This document shows positions 52,470 to 60,734 of a stretch of DNA of 64,000 nucleotides, one piece after another. The translations under genes were made by a program, and so were the position numbers. Source of the stretch: Bacteroidota bacterium (GTDB lineage Bacteria; Bacteroidota; Bacteroidia; Cytophagales; Cyclobacteriaceae); assembly GCA_016191555.1 (NCBI GenBank), contig JACPVX010000014.1, positions 121,738-185,737 on the forward strand. The letters are read 5' to 3'. The stretch's first letter is position 1; every line of letters starts with the position of its first letter. A model generated the notes under the pieces. The model was given only the letters and a program-made list of their open reading frames with translations. It searched no databases and was not told where the DNA came from.

Positions 52470-52862
52470 CTAGATATCCATCGAATCGTAGACAGTCACT
52501 TTATTCCATAAGTAGCTGTATTTCTCGATGAATTTCAGGTGAATTGGGTGTTCCTGATACACGTCATGGCCTTTGATATCATCAAATACGGTAAAAAGAG
52601 AAACCGCATAGCTGTCATCAATCACATCTCGCTTGGTGGTAGCCGCTGGCACACCAATTCGAAACTGTCGAACAGTTGGGATGGGGCGCAAACTGGAAAT
52701 GCCTTCTATCAGTTTATTCAAATCATCTTTGGAAGAAGCATTTTTCAACCAAAAATAGACATGGTGAACCAACTGTTTTTCGTTAGCACCTGCCAATGCA
52801 GGTACAGAGCTGGCTAGTGCCAAGGCGGGGGCCGCAAGTAAGAATTTTCTTCTGGAAGTCAT
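52470..52862 (-). CDS. Tat-exported Dabb-domain protein
   Basis: 130 residues. A twin-arginine signal MTSRRKFLLAAPALALASS leads to a cut near PALAGA, so it should be exported folded, by Tat. The mature part of about 100 residues is a dimeric alpha+beta barrel (Dabb, stress-responsive A/B barrel): KQLVHHVYFWLKNASSKDDLNKLIEGI, YAVSLFTVFDDIKGHDVYQEHPIHLKFIEKY. In most members the ligand is unknown, and the same holds here. It shares an intergenic terminator region with the FecR-like gene upstream. Length is normal for the domain. Confidence 0.88.
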   Translation of the reverse strand: MTSRRKFLLAAPALALASSVPALAGANEKQLVHHVYFWLKNASSKDDLNKLIEGISSLRPIPTVRQFRIGVPAATTKRDVIDDSYAVSLFTVFDDIKGHDVYQEHPIHLKFIEKYSYLWNKVTVYDSMDI

Positions 52863-52887
52863 CTGTTTGGATTTGAAGATAAGGTAA

Positions 52888-52917
52888 TAAAAAAAGCTGC
52901 ACGGAGGCAGCTTTTTT
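52888..52917. terminator. Intrinsic terminator of the FecR-like gene
   Basis: AAAAAGCTGC and GCAGCTTTTT pair around six bases; T-runs lie on both sides, so it may work in both directions. Confidence 0.8.
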
Positions 52918-52934
52918 AAGGGTGTTTAGTGATC

Positions 52935-53837
52935 TTATTTCTGAACTTTCAACTTGTTTCTCAACAAGAATTCTTCGTATGCCTCTTTATAGGTTGGCAC
53001 ATCGGGTGCTAATTTAATAGCTTCTTCATAGGCTGTAATGGCATCAATGAATAATTTGTTCTCTTCGTAGAATCCGGCTAAGATGAATTTGTTAAGAGCG
53101 GTTTCTTCTTTCATCTCTGATCCAAATTCGCCCAACAATTTAGCCACTGCATCCTGGCGCGCGATGGATAATTTCTTAATCAAATGCTGACCTGATTTGC
53201 TTTTAAAATCAGCCTTCGACCGTACTTCTACTAACAAAGCATCTTCATTGATCAATTTTGAGTTGCTTCTGTCAATTTGAACCATTGTTTCAGGAGTCTC
53301 CATTTTCATCAACTCCTCTTCAAACATGTTTTTGACAGTCACCACATACGGGCCACCACCTTTCAATGATTCCCAATTGATAATTACATTGTTATTGTAG
53401 ATTTCCGCATATTGATTTTCAGGCAAAAAGACTTTAATGTCTTCGCCTAAGTCTCTATGCACAGCTCCCGTAGCGCTCAAGCGATTCTTTTTTGCTTCCG
53501 CTGAATTGCTGCTCAAAATGAAGTCTGTATACTTGTTCACCACACTGGAAGTCGTATTTACACGAGCTTCTAAATCTGAAATCTTGTACGTTTTAGCTTC
53601 TTTCAATTCAATGGGTTTACCCTTTGAGTGAACCAATGCTACATACGAGTTTTCAGCCACCTTTATTTCATCTGTCGACTTGAGGCGATCTCCCGTTTTC
53701 ACCGCTTGCCAAGCATCTCCTGATTTCACTTGATTGGAGCCCTTGTTAGCGAGAACTTTGAAAGCATAATCAGCTTGACCGGCCGCTATGCCTGATAGAA
53801 AAATGCCTACTACAACTAAAATTCTACTCTTTTTCAT
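52935..53837 (-). CDS. FecR-like periplasmic protein with TPR-like tail
   Basis: 300 residues. A signal peptide (MKKSRILVVVGIFLSGIAAG) is followed by a small beta domain similar to the FecR sensor domain: GSNQVKSGDAWQAVKTGDRLKSTDEIKVAENSYVALVH. A strand-rich middle part ends in GPYVVTVKN. The C-terminal 90 residues are helical with a TPR-like pair (LNKFILAGFYEENKLFIDAITAYEEAIKLAP). It follows a CHASE2 protein gene by 69 bases on the same strand; FecR-like and CHASE2 genes are often neighbours, and the pair probably acts together in the envelope. The signal and output are unknown. Confidence 0.82.
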   Translation of the reverse strand: MKKSRILVVVGIFLSGIAAGQADYAFKVLANKGSNQVKSGDAWQAVKTGDRLKSTDEIKVAENSYVALVHSKGKPIELKEAKTYKISDLEARVNTTSSVVNKYTDFILSSNSAEAKKNRLSATGAVHRDLGEDIKVFLPENQYAEIYNNNVIINWESLKGGGPYVVTVKNMFEEELMKMETPETMVQIDRSNSKLINEDALLVEVRSKADFKSKSGQHLIKKLSIARQDAVAKLLGEFGSEMKEETALNKFILAGFYEENKLFIDAITAYEEAIKLAPDVPTYKEAYEEFLLRNKLKVQK

Positions 53838-53906
53838 GTTTGTTTATTGATTTTCGATACTAAAATACTAAAAAATCGTGCCAAAAAATGCGGCTATTTT
53901 TTTGAT

Positions 53907-55217
53907 TTATACCTTCTGTCTCCTTTTAGTAAGCCGATGACTGATCTCGTTTTGGATAGATTTCAAGATATCATAACATGGCCCTACTAACGCGGTGGCA
54001 ATCAGCGTAAGCGATAGATCTAATTTGATGCTGAAGTTGGCAAACAAAATAAGGATGATGAACATAATAATGACGATTTGTAGAATCTGGATGACCACTG
54101 ATAGAGCATCGTACCAAATTGGCATTCTTTCATCGATCACAATGAAAAGGGCTACAGTCAAAAAACAAACAATAATGGCGATGGCCACCTTTACCCAATC
54201 GGCCAGTTCATCCACATAATCTTCATTCAAAATCATGGCAACCGCATTGGCGTGAACAACGGGACCGAACATATCCGGGTTGGCTCTGCCGCCAAATTTG
54301 CTATTCATGGGTGTAAAAAATTTGTCTTCCCATGCCGGATCCCCTACGTAATCTCCCAAATAGCCAAGAATCACAATTTTATCTTTAAACAAATCTTCTG
54401 AAACATTGCCCGATAACACATCTTCCACATCTACCACAAAAAACATCGTTCCAAAATTAGTCGAAGCGGTTTCGTCATTTTTCAGGCTCTTTAATCGAAG
54501 CTGTCGAACTTCAATGTTACCTCTAAAGTTGATGATCTCTTCTTCATTATTTCGGGCTAAGAATTTTTCGGCCTTCAGCGAATCAAAACTCATGGCAATT
54601 CTGACAGAGAATGCTACTTCGCGTTTTCCATTAATGGTTCTCTGCGGATAAAGCGTGCGACAAATCTTAACATCCTCTTGATGTGTAGCATCGGTAGGTA
54701 ATGAAACAAAGCCCAAACGAGCATGGCTTTTGAAATTTGGATCGGGCGTTTCAAGCGAATCTGCTTCGTTCGAATCAATCATCGCAAGCGAATCAGTCTG
54801 CATTAATTTTTCACCCAGCACCACATTACCAGCTTCGCGAATCGCATCGCTCAACATTAAGTTACCGAGCGTATCGAGTAGTTGCGGGCAATTGATCGAA
54901 TCGTATAATCCACCCTCGCAATTAAAAAGTGCATCGACTCCAATCACCCTGGGTTTAAACTGGCTAATGATTTGAATCTGTCGTGCTATGTCTCCTCTGC
55001 TGAGGGTTCCAAAATTGACGAGAACAATTCTTTCATCAACCTTTGGATCCGGTCGGATTGAATTAAATGCGTAATCTGTTAACTCGGTATCTGCCAGCGC
55101 TTGCGAGATGGTATCAAAAGCACTAAAAGCTTTAAAATCTGTTAACTTATCAGCAACAACCATCATGATGAAAACAAATGCCGTGACACTAACACATTGT
55201 ACCAGAAACTTTTTCAT
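53907..55217 (-). CDS. CHASE2-domain membrane protein without output domain
   Basis: 436 residues. One N-terminal membrane helix (FLVQCVSVTAFVFIMMVVAD), then an extracytoplasmic CHASE2 domain of about 300 residues (ERIVLVNFGTLSRGDIARQIQIIS, RVIGVDALFNCEG, DAIREAGNVVLGEK, KIVILGYLGDYVGDPAWEDKFFTPM), then three membrane helices (WVKVAIAIIVCFLTVALFIV and two more) and a short basic end (LTKRRQKV). CHASE2 usually feeds a kinase, cyclase or diguanylate cyclase; none is attached here. The FecR-like partner downstream may be the output. A nested inverted repeat lies upstream of the start. Confidence 0.88.
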   Translation of the reverse strand: MKKFLVQCVSVTAFVFIMMVVADKLTDFKAFSAFDTISQALADTELTDYAFNSIRPDPKVDERIVLVNFGTLSRGDIARQIQIISQFKPRVIGVDALFNCEGGLYDSINCPQLLDTLGNLMLSDAIREAGNVVLGEKLMQTDSLAMIDSNEADSLETPDPNFKSHARLGFVSLPTDATHQEDVKICRTLYPQRTINGKREVAFSVRIAMSFDSLKAEKFLARNNEEEIINFRGNIEVRQLRLKSLKNDETASTNFGTMFFVVDVEDVLSGNVSEDLFKDKIVILGYLGDYVGDPAWEDKFFTPMNSKFGGRANPDMFGPVVHANAVAMILNEDYVDELADWVKVAIAIIVCFLTVALFIVIDERMPIWYDALSVVIQILQIVIIMFIILILFANFSIKLDLSLTLIATALVGPCYDILKSIQNEISHRLTKRRQKV

Positions 55218-55241
55218 TGATTTAGGGTAGGTTTAGGTTTA

Positions 55242-55289
55242 GAATTGACCTTTGATACTTTTTCAGGCAAAGTATTTTTCGGTCAATTC
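55242..55289. promoter_or_regulatory. Nested inverted repeat in the CHASE2-meaB divergent gap
   Basis: Outer arms GAATTGACC (55242-55250) and GGTCAATTC (55281-55289); inner arms ATACTTT (55255-55261) and AAAGTAT (55269-55275). It lies 25 bases before the CHASE2 ATG and could be a leader hairpin or an operator. Confidence 0.5.
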
Positions 55290-55346
55290 AAAGGGGTTTA
55301 GTTTAACTAAGTAAATTTAGAAATATTTAAACACGAAGTCACACCG

Positions 55347-56354
55347 GTGAAAAAGATAAGTCGCGACCGACTGAAATTAGAGGAGTATCAATACGGCCTT
55401 GCTCATCACGACAAAATCATTTTGGCGAAAGCCATTACGCTGGTAGAAAGTAAGCTTTCATCCGATGAACAACTAGCCGAAGTGCTCATCGAATCCATTC
55501 TCGCTCATACCGGGAAATCTATCCGTATTGGTATTACAGGTTCTCCCGGTGTTGGTAAAAGCACCTTTATTGAAACTTTCGGGAAATTTCTGACGCAACA
55601 AAACAAGCGCGTAGCTGTACTGGCCATCGATCCAAGTAGCACCGTAAGCCAAGGAAGTATTTTAGGCGACAAAACACGGATGGAAGAATTAGCCAAAGAT
55701 CCACTTGCCTTCATTCGACCTACGGCTTCACGAAATGCATTAGGAGGAGTTGCCCATAAAACGCGCGAAGCCATCTTATTATGTGAAGCAGCCGGCTTTG
55801 ATATTATTTTGGTGGAGACTGTGGGTGTGGGTCAATCGGAAACCATGGTGCGGGGGATGGTTGATTTCTTTTTACTCTTGATGTTGGCCGGAAGTGGCGA
55901 TGAATTGCAAGGAATCAAAAAAGGAATTATGGAAATGGCCGATGGTGTGGTGATTACCAAAGCCGATGGTGATAATAAAAAGAGAGCCACAGAAGCGCAA
56001 GCTCATTTTCTTCATGCACTTCATTTGTTTCAACTTCCTGATTCAGGCTGGTCGCCTCAAGTGTTGACAGCCTCGGCCCTTCAAAAAGAAAGTATTGATG
56101 AAGTGTGGAAAATGATTACTTCGTTTCAGGTGCATGCACTACAAAATGGATGGCTTAATGAACAACGAAAAAAACAAGATGCTGCTTGGTTTTATGAAAC
56201 TATTCAGAATCAAGCGCTCTCGTTTCTACTTTCTAATCCAGCCATTCAGGAAAAGAAACTCCAACTTGAAAGTGCGATCGCTGAAAAGAAAATAACGCCC
56301 CCTTATGCCAGCCGCCAACTGATGGAAGAAATTTTGAGTCGCTTTAAAGGGTAG
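55347..56354 (+). CDS. meaB: Methylmalonyl-CoA mutase-associated GTPase MeaB
   Basis: A 335-residue G3E-type GTPase, start GTG. It has the P-loop GSPGVGKSTF, the Asp motif AIDPSSTVSQGSILGDKTRM, VETVGVGQSE, and the base-specificity TKADGD. The C-terminal helices form the dimerisation arm. It guards and reloads adenosylcobalamin in methylmalonyl-CoA mutase. The mutase itself is not in the window. B12 uptake genes follow about 1 kb later, in line with a B12-dependent role. Length is normal. Its stop overlaps the end of the convergent small Cys-rich gene by eleven bases. Confidence 0.95.
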   Translation: MKKISRDRLKLEEYQYGLAHHDKIILAKAITLVESKLSSDEQLAEVLIESILAHTGKSIRIGITGSPGVGKSTFIETFGKFLTQQNKRVAVLAIDPSSTVSQGSILGDKTRMEELAKDPLAFIRPTASRNALGGVAHKTREAILLCEAAGFDIILVETVGVGQSETMVRGMVDFFLLLMLAGSGDELQGIKKGIMEMADGVVITKADGDNKKRATEAQAHFLHALHLFQLPDSGWSPQVLTASALQKESIDEVWKMITSFQVHALQNGWLNEQRKKQDAAWFYETIQNQALSFLLSNPAIQEKKLQLESAIAEKKITPPYASRQLMEEILSRFKG

Positions 56355-56541
56355 ATTTATTCTTTTTGGAATCCGGTACCTTCTCATGCCCATACGGACA
56401 ATGGCGGCAGTTGTTTCCACAGCAATAACCTCTCTTACGATGAAAGGCTTCCGTAAAAACCAGTAGCCCATTCTCGAAATAGTAATCCGGCTCTTCCTTT
56501 TTTTTCTTCTCTTCCACAAATGCTCTGTTAAAGAATTCCAA
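56344..56541 (-). CDS. Small Cys-rich protein, DUF5522-like
   Basis: A 65-residue protein: MEFFNRAFVEEKKKKEE, a short strand part YYFENGLLVFTEAFH, then RKRGYCCGNNCRHCPYGHEK with four Cys and two His, which looks like a metal site. It matches, from memory, the DUF5522 family of small Bacteroidota proteins. It starts inside the end of the upstream Dph6-like gene (14 bases overlap), so the two are translationally linked. Function unknown. Confidence 0.75.
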   Translation of the reverse strand: MEFFNRAFVEEKKKKEEPDYYFENGLLVFTEAFHRKRGYCCGNNCRHCPYGHEKVPDSKKNKSTL

Positions 56542-57208
56542 AATTTAATGAAGGCGCAGCAAACCAATAGTTTGCGTGCAATACAGGGTCCGCAAAACGT
56601 ACGCGCATTCTTTCCGCAAACAACGGCATATTGACAACCAACGTATGAAACTCACCATTTTCACCGCAAGGATCAACTCCTAATTCCTCTAATTGCAAAA
56701 TCAAATCGGGCGTCAGCTGGTTTCCTAAAAAAGATTTACCCATCTGTTCATTGCATGACACTATATACGTCTCAATGCCCTGCGCCAGCATTTCTAGCAC
56801 CAACTCTTTCCGTTCTCTCTTCCAAAGTGGCAACACGGCCTCAAGTTTTGCATTCGCGCACACTTTCTCTTCCCACTCGCGATGTGCGTCTAAATCAATA
56901 TCACCAAATACTCCGTGTGTCAGTTGATATTTTTGCTTTAGCGATTGCAAACTTTCTACAAAAGTAGTCTCGTATGTATCCCAACTGGCGGGCACAGCAT
57001 ATAAAGGCAAGCCCAACATTTCTGCTTGCTTTTCCAAAACCACTTTGGGTATTCCATGACTTCGGCTGATCTCACCGTGTTCATTCAATACATTGAGCAG
57101 CACAGTGGGGGTTAAGCCCATTTGCTTCGCTTTCATCAGCGCATAGCAACTGTCTTTGCCCCCACTCCAACTGCACACAAACAGATTATCTTTTAACTCG
57201 CGCATCAT
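56528..57208 (-). CDS. Dph6-like PP-loop ATPase (diphthine-ammonia-ligase family)
   Basis: A 226-residue protein of the adenine-nucleotide alpha-hydrolase superfamily: the PP-loop CSWSGGKDSCYALMKA, then HGEISRSHGIPK, the central HGVFGDIDLDAHREWEE, and GENGEFHTLVVNMPLF, the hallmark of Dph6. In archaea and eukaryotes Dph6 amidates diphthine; bacteria lack diphthamide, so the bacterial homologue must modify another molecule. In Bacteroidota it is often beside B12 uptake genes, as here: the start overlaps the end of the TonB receptor gene. This suggests a B12-linked role, for instance a corrinoid amide; that is inference. Confidence 0.85.
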   Translation of the reverse strand: MMRELKDNLFVCSWSGGKDSCYALMKAKQMGLTPTVLLNVLNEHGEISRSHGIPKVVLEKQAEMLGLPLYAVPASWDTYETTFVESLQSLKQKYQLTHGVFGDIDLDAHREWEEKVCANAKLEAVLPLWKRERKELVLEMLAQGIETYIVSCNEQMGKSFLGNQLTPDLILQLEELGVDPCGENGEFHTLVVNMPLFAERMRVRFADPVLHANYWFAAPSLNFGIL

Positions 57209-59073
57209 TAAAATCGATAGCGCGCACCCATAGTAAAGTTTCGCCCTTGTGTAGTAAAACCATAAACACCTACAAACTGTTCATCCATTAAATTATTCAC
57301 TAATCCATAGATCATCCATTTCTTCTCCTGCCACTCTTTTGCCAGATGAATGTTCACCAAATCATAAGCACGCAAAGCAATTTCATTCGCATTAAAGTTT
57401 TCATCATAATACAAATCGGTTCTATCACCGGTATGTAAATAATTTACGGTCATCGTCAACCCCTGAATTGGATAAAGAGTTACACTACCACCCAACTTCT
57501 CTTGTGGAATCCGATAAAACGATTTCTGATTGTCAGTCGATTGAAAGGTATAATCTGCTCTTACACTTACCAACTGATTAATCGGATATACGGCATCTAC
57601 CGTTACACCACTGACCCTACGCGTGGTTGATAAATTCTCATAGCGTGAAATGAATCCAATCGTATTTGATTCATCACGATAAAAATTAACAGCATTTACA
57701 ACCAGCGCCTTGTGCGTGAAAGAAACCCCGTACTCATAATTGATATACTCTTCCGGTTTTAATTTCTTATTCCCGTAAGGCGAATACAATTGATACAAAC
57801 TAGGTGTGATAAATGATGAAGAAACACTGGCAAACAATTTCAATTTACTGTTTTCAGTTAGCTCACCCGTCCAAGATGGATTTAAATTATATAACAATTT
57901 GCTCCCATATACACTGTGGGTATTCAACCGCACGCCCGCATGCACTTGAAATCCACTCGCAAAGTCCACGAGTAACGAAGTATAAGGATCTACAATCGTA
58001 AATTGAGTCGTATCAGCGTTATTTGCATTCTTCTGTTCAAAATTTAGTTGCTGAAAACTCACACCACTCAATAGCTTGGCTGTCGCTCCTAGTTGTTGCG
58101 TATGGATTAATTCTGCAAACAAATTCTTTCCTTCGTAAATAGACGGATACGAACTCTTAAACTCACGCGTGTTTGCTACTTGCTGCGCCACCCACTGCAA
58201 ACTTCCTTTCGAGTACCGATAGTTTCCTTTCAAACCAAATCGCGTCTGCGTTTGAACCTGACTATTAGCCGCGTCTTTAAATGGACCATCATCATACTTC
58301 GCGTCAAACCAATCTCTTCCACCAAAAAAATCAAGCGTCAATCGCGCGTTGACTGCATATCCTACTTTTATAAATTCATTTCTTCGTTCAAAGCCATCTT
58401 TGTCAAAGTTAGCAGTGCCGCTTTTATCTAAAGCAGAAGAAAATCCATCAGTCGCAAATTGATTTGAAAATAAAAGAAACGAAAACTTACCTTCTCTTGC
58501 ATTCAAACCAATGTCTCTCCCAAAGCTGTTCCAACTTCCTCCATTCAAGTGAACGCTGCCATGCACTCCGTCTTTCTCAGGCTCTTTCAATTGCACATTG
58601 ATCACCGAAGCTGCAGCTCCCGAACCATACAATGTGCTCAGTCCCCCTTGCAATACCTCTATACTTCGCACCTGATCAATCGCCATATAGCGCAGATCAT
58701 AAAAAGCATCAATGCCACTCGGGTCATTCATCGGCACACCATCTACAACCACCAACGTCTGTCGGTTGCGTGCACCGCGAACATAATAACTCAAGTTCGA
58801 TCCGGGTGTACCGAAATTTCCATCTAATTGAATTCCCGCCAGCGAGTTCAGTAAGTCCGAAAAACTTCGCCCCGACTGCTCGCGCAGTTGTTGCTCATTC
58901 AATCGCAAAATAAATTTCCCTGATTTTTCGATGGGCAAATCAAATCGTGTGCCCGTTACCACCACTTCTTCAAGTGTACGTGTTGAATCTTGTTGCTGCG
59001 CATTTGTTTTACTTGGTGCGAGCCACCAAAGGACAATTAAAGTGATTGCCCAGACTTTTCTCTCTTTTTTCAT
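57208..59073 (-). CDS. TonB-dependent receptor, BtuB-like
   Basis: 621 residues. After a signal peptide (MKKERKVWAITLIVLWWLAP) comes a TonB-box region and plug domain (RTLEEVVVTGTRFDLPIEKSG, FSDLLNSLAGIQLDGNFG, VLQGGLSTLYGSGAAASVINV) and a 22-strand barrel ending TMGARYRF with the terminal Phe required for outer-membrane assembly. The size, with no CarboxypepD or SusD partner, and the cobalamin riboswitch in its leader point to vitamin B12 uptake. Its end overlaps the start of the Dph6-like gene. A BtuF-like lipoprotein is divergent across the riboswitch. Confidence 0.93.
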   Translation of the reverse strand: MKKERKVWAITLIVLWWLAPSKTNAQQQDSTRTLEEVVVTGTRFDLPIEKSGKFILRLNEQQLREQSGRSFSDLLNSLAGIQLDGNFGTPGSNLSYYVRGARNRQTLVVVDGVPMNDPSGIDAFYDLRYMAIDQVRSIEVLQGGLSTLYGSGAAASVINVQLKEPEKDGVHGSVHLNGGSWNSFGRDIGLNAREGKFSFLLFSNQFATDGFSSALDKSGTANFDKDGFERRNEFIKVGYAVNARLTLDFFGGRDWFDAKYDDGPFKDAANSQVQTQTRFGLKGNYRYSKGSLQWVAQQVANTREFKSSYPSIYEGKNLFAELIHTQQLGATAKLLSGVSFQQLNFEQKNANNADTTQFTIVDPYTSLLVDFASGFQVHAGVRLNTHSVYGSKLLYNLNPSWTGELTENSKLKLFASVSSSFITPSLYQLYSPYGNKKLKPEEYINYEYGVSFTHKALVVNAVNFYRDESNTIGFISRYENLSTTRRVSGVTVDAVYPINQLVSVRADYTFQSTDNQKSFYRIPQEKLGGSVTLYPIQGLTMTVNYLHTGDRTDLYYDENFNANEIALRAYDLVNIHLAKEWQEKKWMIYGLVNNLMDEQFVGVYGFTTQGRNFTMGARYRF

Positions 59074-59204
59074 TTTTGAAAAAGTTTAAGGTTTTGAAAA
59101 AAGAGTAAAAGGCTGAAATGAAACGGATACTGTTCACCCAACAGAAAAGTCTGCCAAGCAAATAGCATAAGAATCAAAGTCGCTTTTACCCGAAGCACTT
59201 ATTA

Positions 59205-59395
59205 CTATCGCATTTCGGCAGGTCTCCTGGCTCTCCACATTCACTAACGCCTTCCCATGCTGACAGTATCGTCTGCACAGTGGCTCAGATAGTTAGTGTA
59301 TTCACGTGGATTACAGTTGCGGGAACAGCCCCCGGTTCACACGGGGTTCCCTTTTAACTCCGATAAAAATCGGAGACCGTAATACGGTTGCAAAC
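59205..59395 (-). promoter_or_regulatory. Cobalamin riboswitch upstream of the TonB receptor
   Basis: The minus strand reads, from the 5' end, a hairpin CTCCGAT/ATCGGAG, then AAAAGGGAACCCCGTG, GGGGCTGTTCCCGCAACTG, a long variable middle, and GAGAGCCAGGAGACCTGCCG, the B12 box. It should repress the receptor when B12 is plentiful. The ends are approximate, and the 5' hairpin may be outside the aptamer. No clear T-run follows, so translation control is likely. Confidence 0.93.
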
Positions 59396-59421
59396 ATAAT
59401 TAATTTTCCAAACTTGCAACC

Positions 59422-60684
59422 ATGATAACAAAGCAATTAACAACACACACTTCTGTTTTATCTTTCGGCCTGCCATTCCCGCAAAAAGGCGGGAATGGCA
59501 CCGGGCTATCCGCTTCAATCCCGCGAGGCGCGGAATTTTCGCTACTATCCCTGGCCGCTTCATCTACATCATTTATCATATTATTCATTTCGTCATTACT
59601 TATCTCTTGCAGTAGTTCACCTGATAAAAAACAAACTCAACAAAGCGATCATATCAAATATGCAACAGGGTTCAAAGTTTCCAATGTCGGCAATGCCAAA
59701 CTCATTGAAATCATTCAACCTTATCAAAACGCAACATCAGGCTACCAATATTTATTAGTTCCCAAAGGCGAGCCCGTGCCTGCAAATCCAACCAACGCTA
59801 CCATCATCTTCACACCCATTGATAATATTGTTTGTACATCCACCACACACATTCCTCTGCTCGACTACATCAACGAAACCGACAAGCTCATTGGCTTCCC
59901 CACCACCGATTACATCAGCTCAACCAAAATGCGCGAGCGCATTGATGCTGGTTTAGTCAAAGAACTGGGTATAGACAAAGGCATGAATGTGGAATTAGTT
60001 TTTTCATTAAAGCCATCAGTTGTCATGGGCTATACAATGACCAAAGATTTAGGTCAACTAAAAAAGATTCAAGAAGCCGGCATACCGGTTATCATCAATG
60101 CAGAATATTTAGAGAAACATCCATTGGGCCGTGCTGAGTGGATCAAATTCATGGCACTGTTCTTCAACAAAGAAAAATTGGCCGACTCCGTCTTTCAAGA
60201 AATTGAAAAAGAATACACAGCTACTCAGCAACTGACAAAAAATATTACAACCAAACCATCTGTTTTAAGTGGTATTCTCTATGGTGATGCATGGTTTCTT
60301 CCAGGAGGAAAAAATTACGCTGCCAAACTTTTAGAAGATGCTGGCTGTAATTACTTATGGGCGCAAGATTCTACTAATGGCTTTTTGCAATTAAGCTTTG
60401 AATCAGTTTATGTGAAAGCGAAAGAAGCTGATCTATGGATTGGTGTGAGTTCATTCGCCTCACTTGATGAGTTAGGCGCCACCGAAAAAAGATATTCGCT
60501 ATTTAAGCCATTCGAAAAACACCAAGTATATTCCTATAATGCACGCACAGGCGCCAAAGGAGGCAGCGAATTTTTAGAACTAGGCTACTTGCGTCCCGAT
60601 TTAATTCTAAAAGATTTGGTAAAAATTGCCTATCCCGATCTTCTTCCGGAACATCAATTATATTTTCACAAGCAACTAAAATAA
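59422..60684 (+). CDS. BtuF-like substrate-binding lipoprotein with interrupted N-terminus
   Basis: 420 residues as an open frame. The periplasmic-binding fold of ABC B12/iron-siderophore proteins is clear from about residue 80 on: VCTSTTHIPLLDYINETDKLIGF, LKPSVVMGYTM, EAGIPVIINAEY, GILYGDAWFLPGGKNYAAKLLEDAG, GFLQLSFESVYVKAKEADLWI. A lipobox LLISCSSS lies at about residues 59-66, but 45 residues precede its hydrophobic core and are encoded mostly by a structured repeat (59467-59557). No ATG, GTG or TTG lies between that repeat and the signal peptide. Either the extra N-terminus is tolerated or the gene uses a rare start. It is divergent from the TonB receptor. Confidence 0.88.
   Translation: MITKQLTTHTSVLSFGLPFPQKGGNGTGLSASIPRGAEFSLLSLAASSTSFIILFISSLLISCSSSPDKKQTQQSDHIKYATGFKVSNVGNAKLIEIIQPYQNATSGYQYLLVPKGEPVPANPTNATIIFTPIDNIVCTSTTHIPLLDYINETDKLIGFPTTDYISSTKMRERIDAGLVKELGIDKGMNVELVFSLKPSVVMGYTMTKDLGQLKKIQEAGIPVIINAEYLEKHPLGRAEWIKFMALFFNKEKLADSVFQEIEKEYTATQQLTKNITTKPSVLSGILYGDAWFLPGGKNYAAKLLEDAGCNYLWAQDSTNGFLQLSFESVYVKAKEADLWIGVSSFASLDELGATEKRYSLFKPFEKHQVYSYNARTGAKGGSEFLELGYLRPDLILKDLVKIAYPDLLPEHQLYFHKQLK
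59467..59557 (-). repeat. Structured repeat element inside the btuF-like N-terminus
   Basis: A 91-bp element with GGCC near both ends. One hairpin has 11-bp arms GCCATTCCCGC and GCGGGAATGGC around AAAAAG. A second has AATTCCGCG and CGCGGGATT around CCT (with one wobble). Between them the minus strand shows GATAG-T-AGCG and GAAGCGGATAG, a near-symmetric internal loop. This pattern is one I associate with repeated structured elements of Bacteroidota genomes, possibly the flavo-1 RNA, but I could not check this. Confidence 0.6.
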
Positions 60685-60717
60685 AACAGCACCCCGTTTA
60701 TAGGGTGCTGCTTTAAA
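60685..60717. terminator. Bidirectional terminator between the btuF-like and DUF4097 genes
   Basis: AGCACCC and GGGTGCT pair around nine bases between two convergent genes, with A-rich and T-rich flanks on either side. Confidence 0.75.
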
Positions 60718-60734
60718 ATCTTCTTACACAATCA

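Noticed and set aside
56226..56567. 113-codon open frame at the end of meaB.
   Set aside because: It is a shadow in another frame of the 65-residue Cys-rich gene and meaB; the Cys-rich frame has the family-like metal motif.
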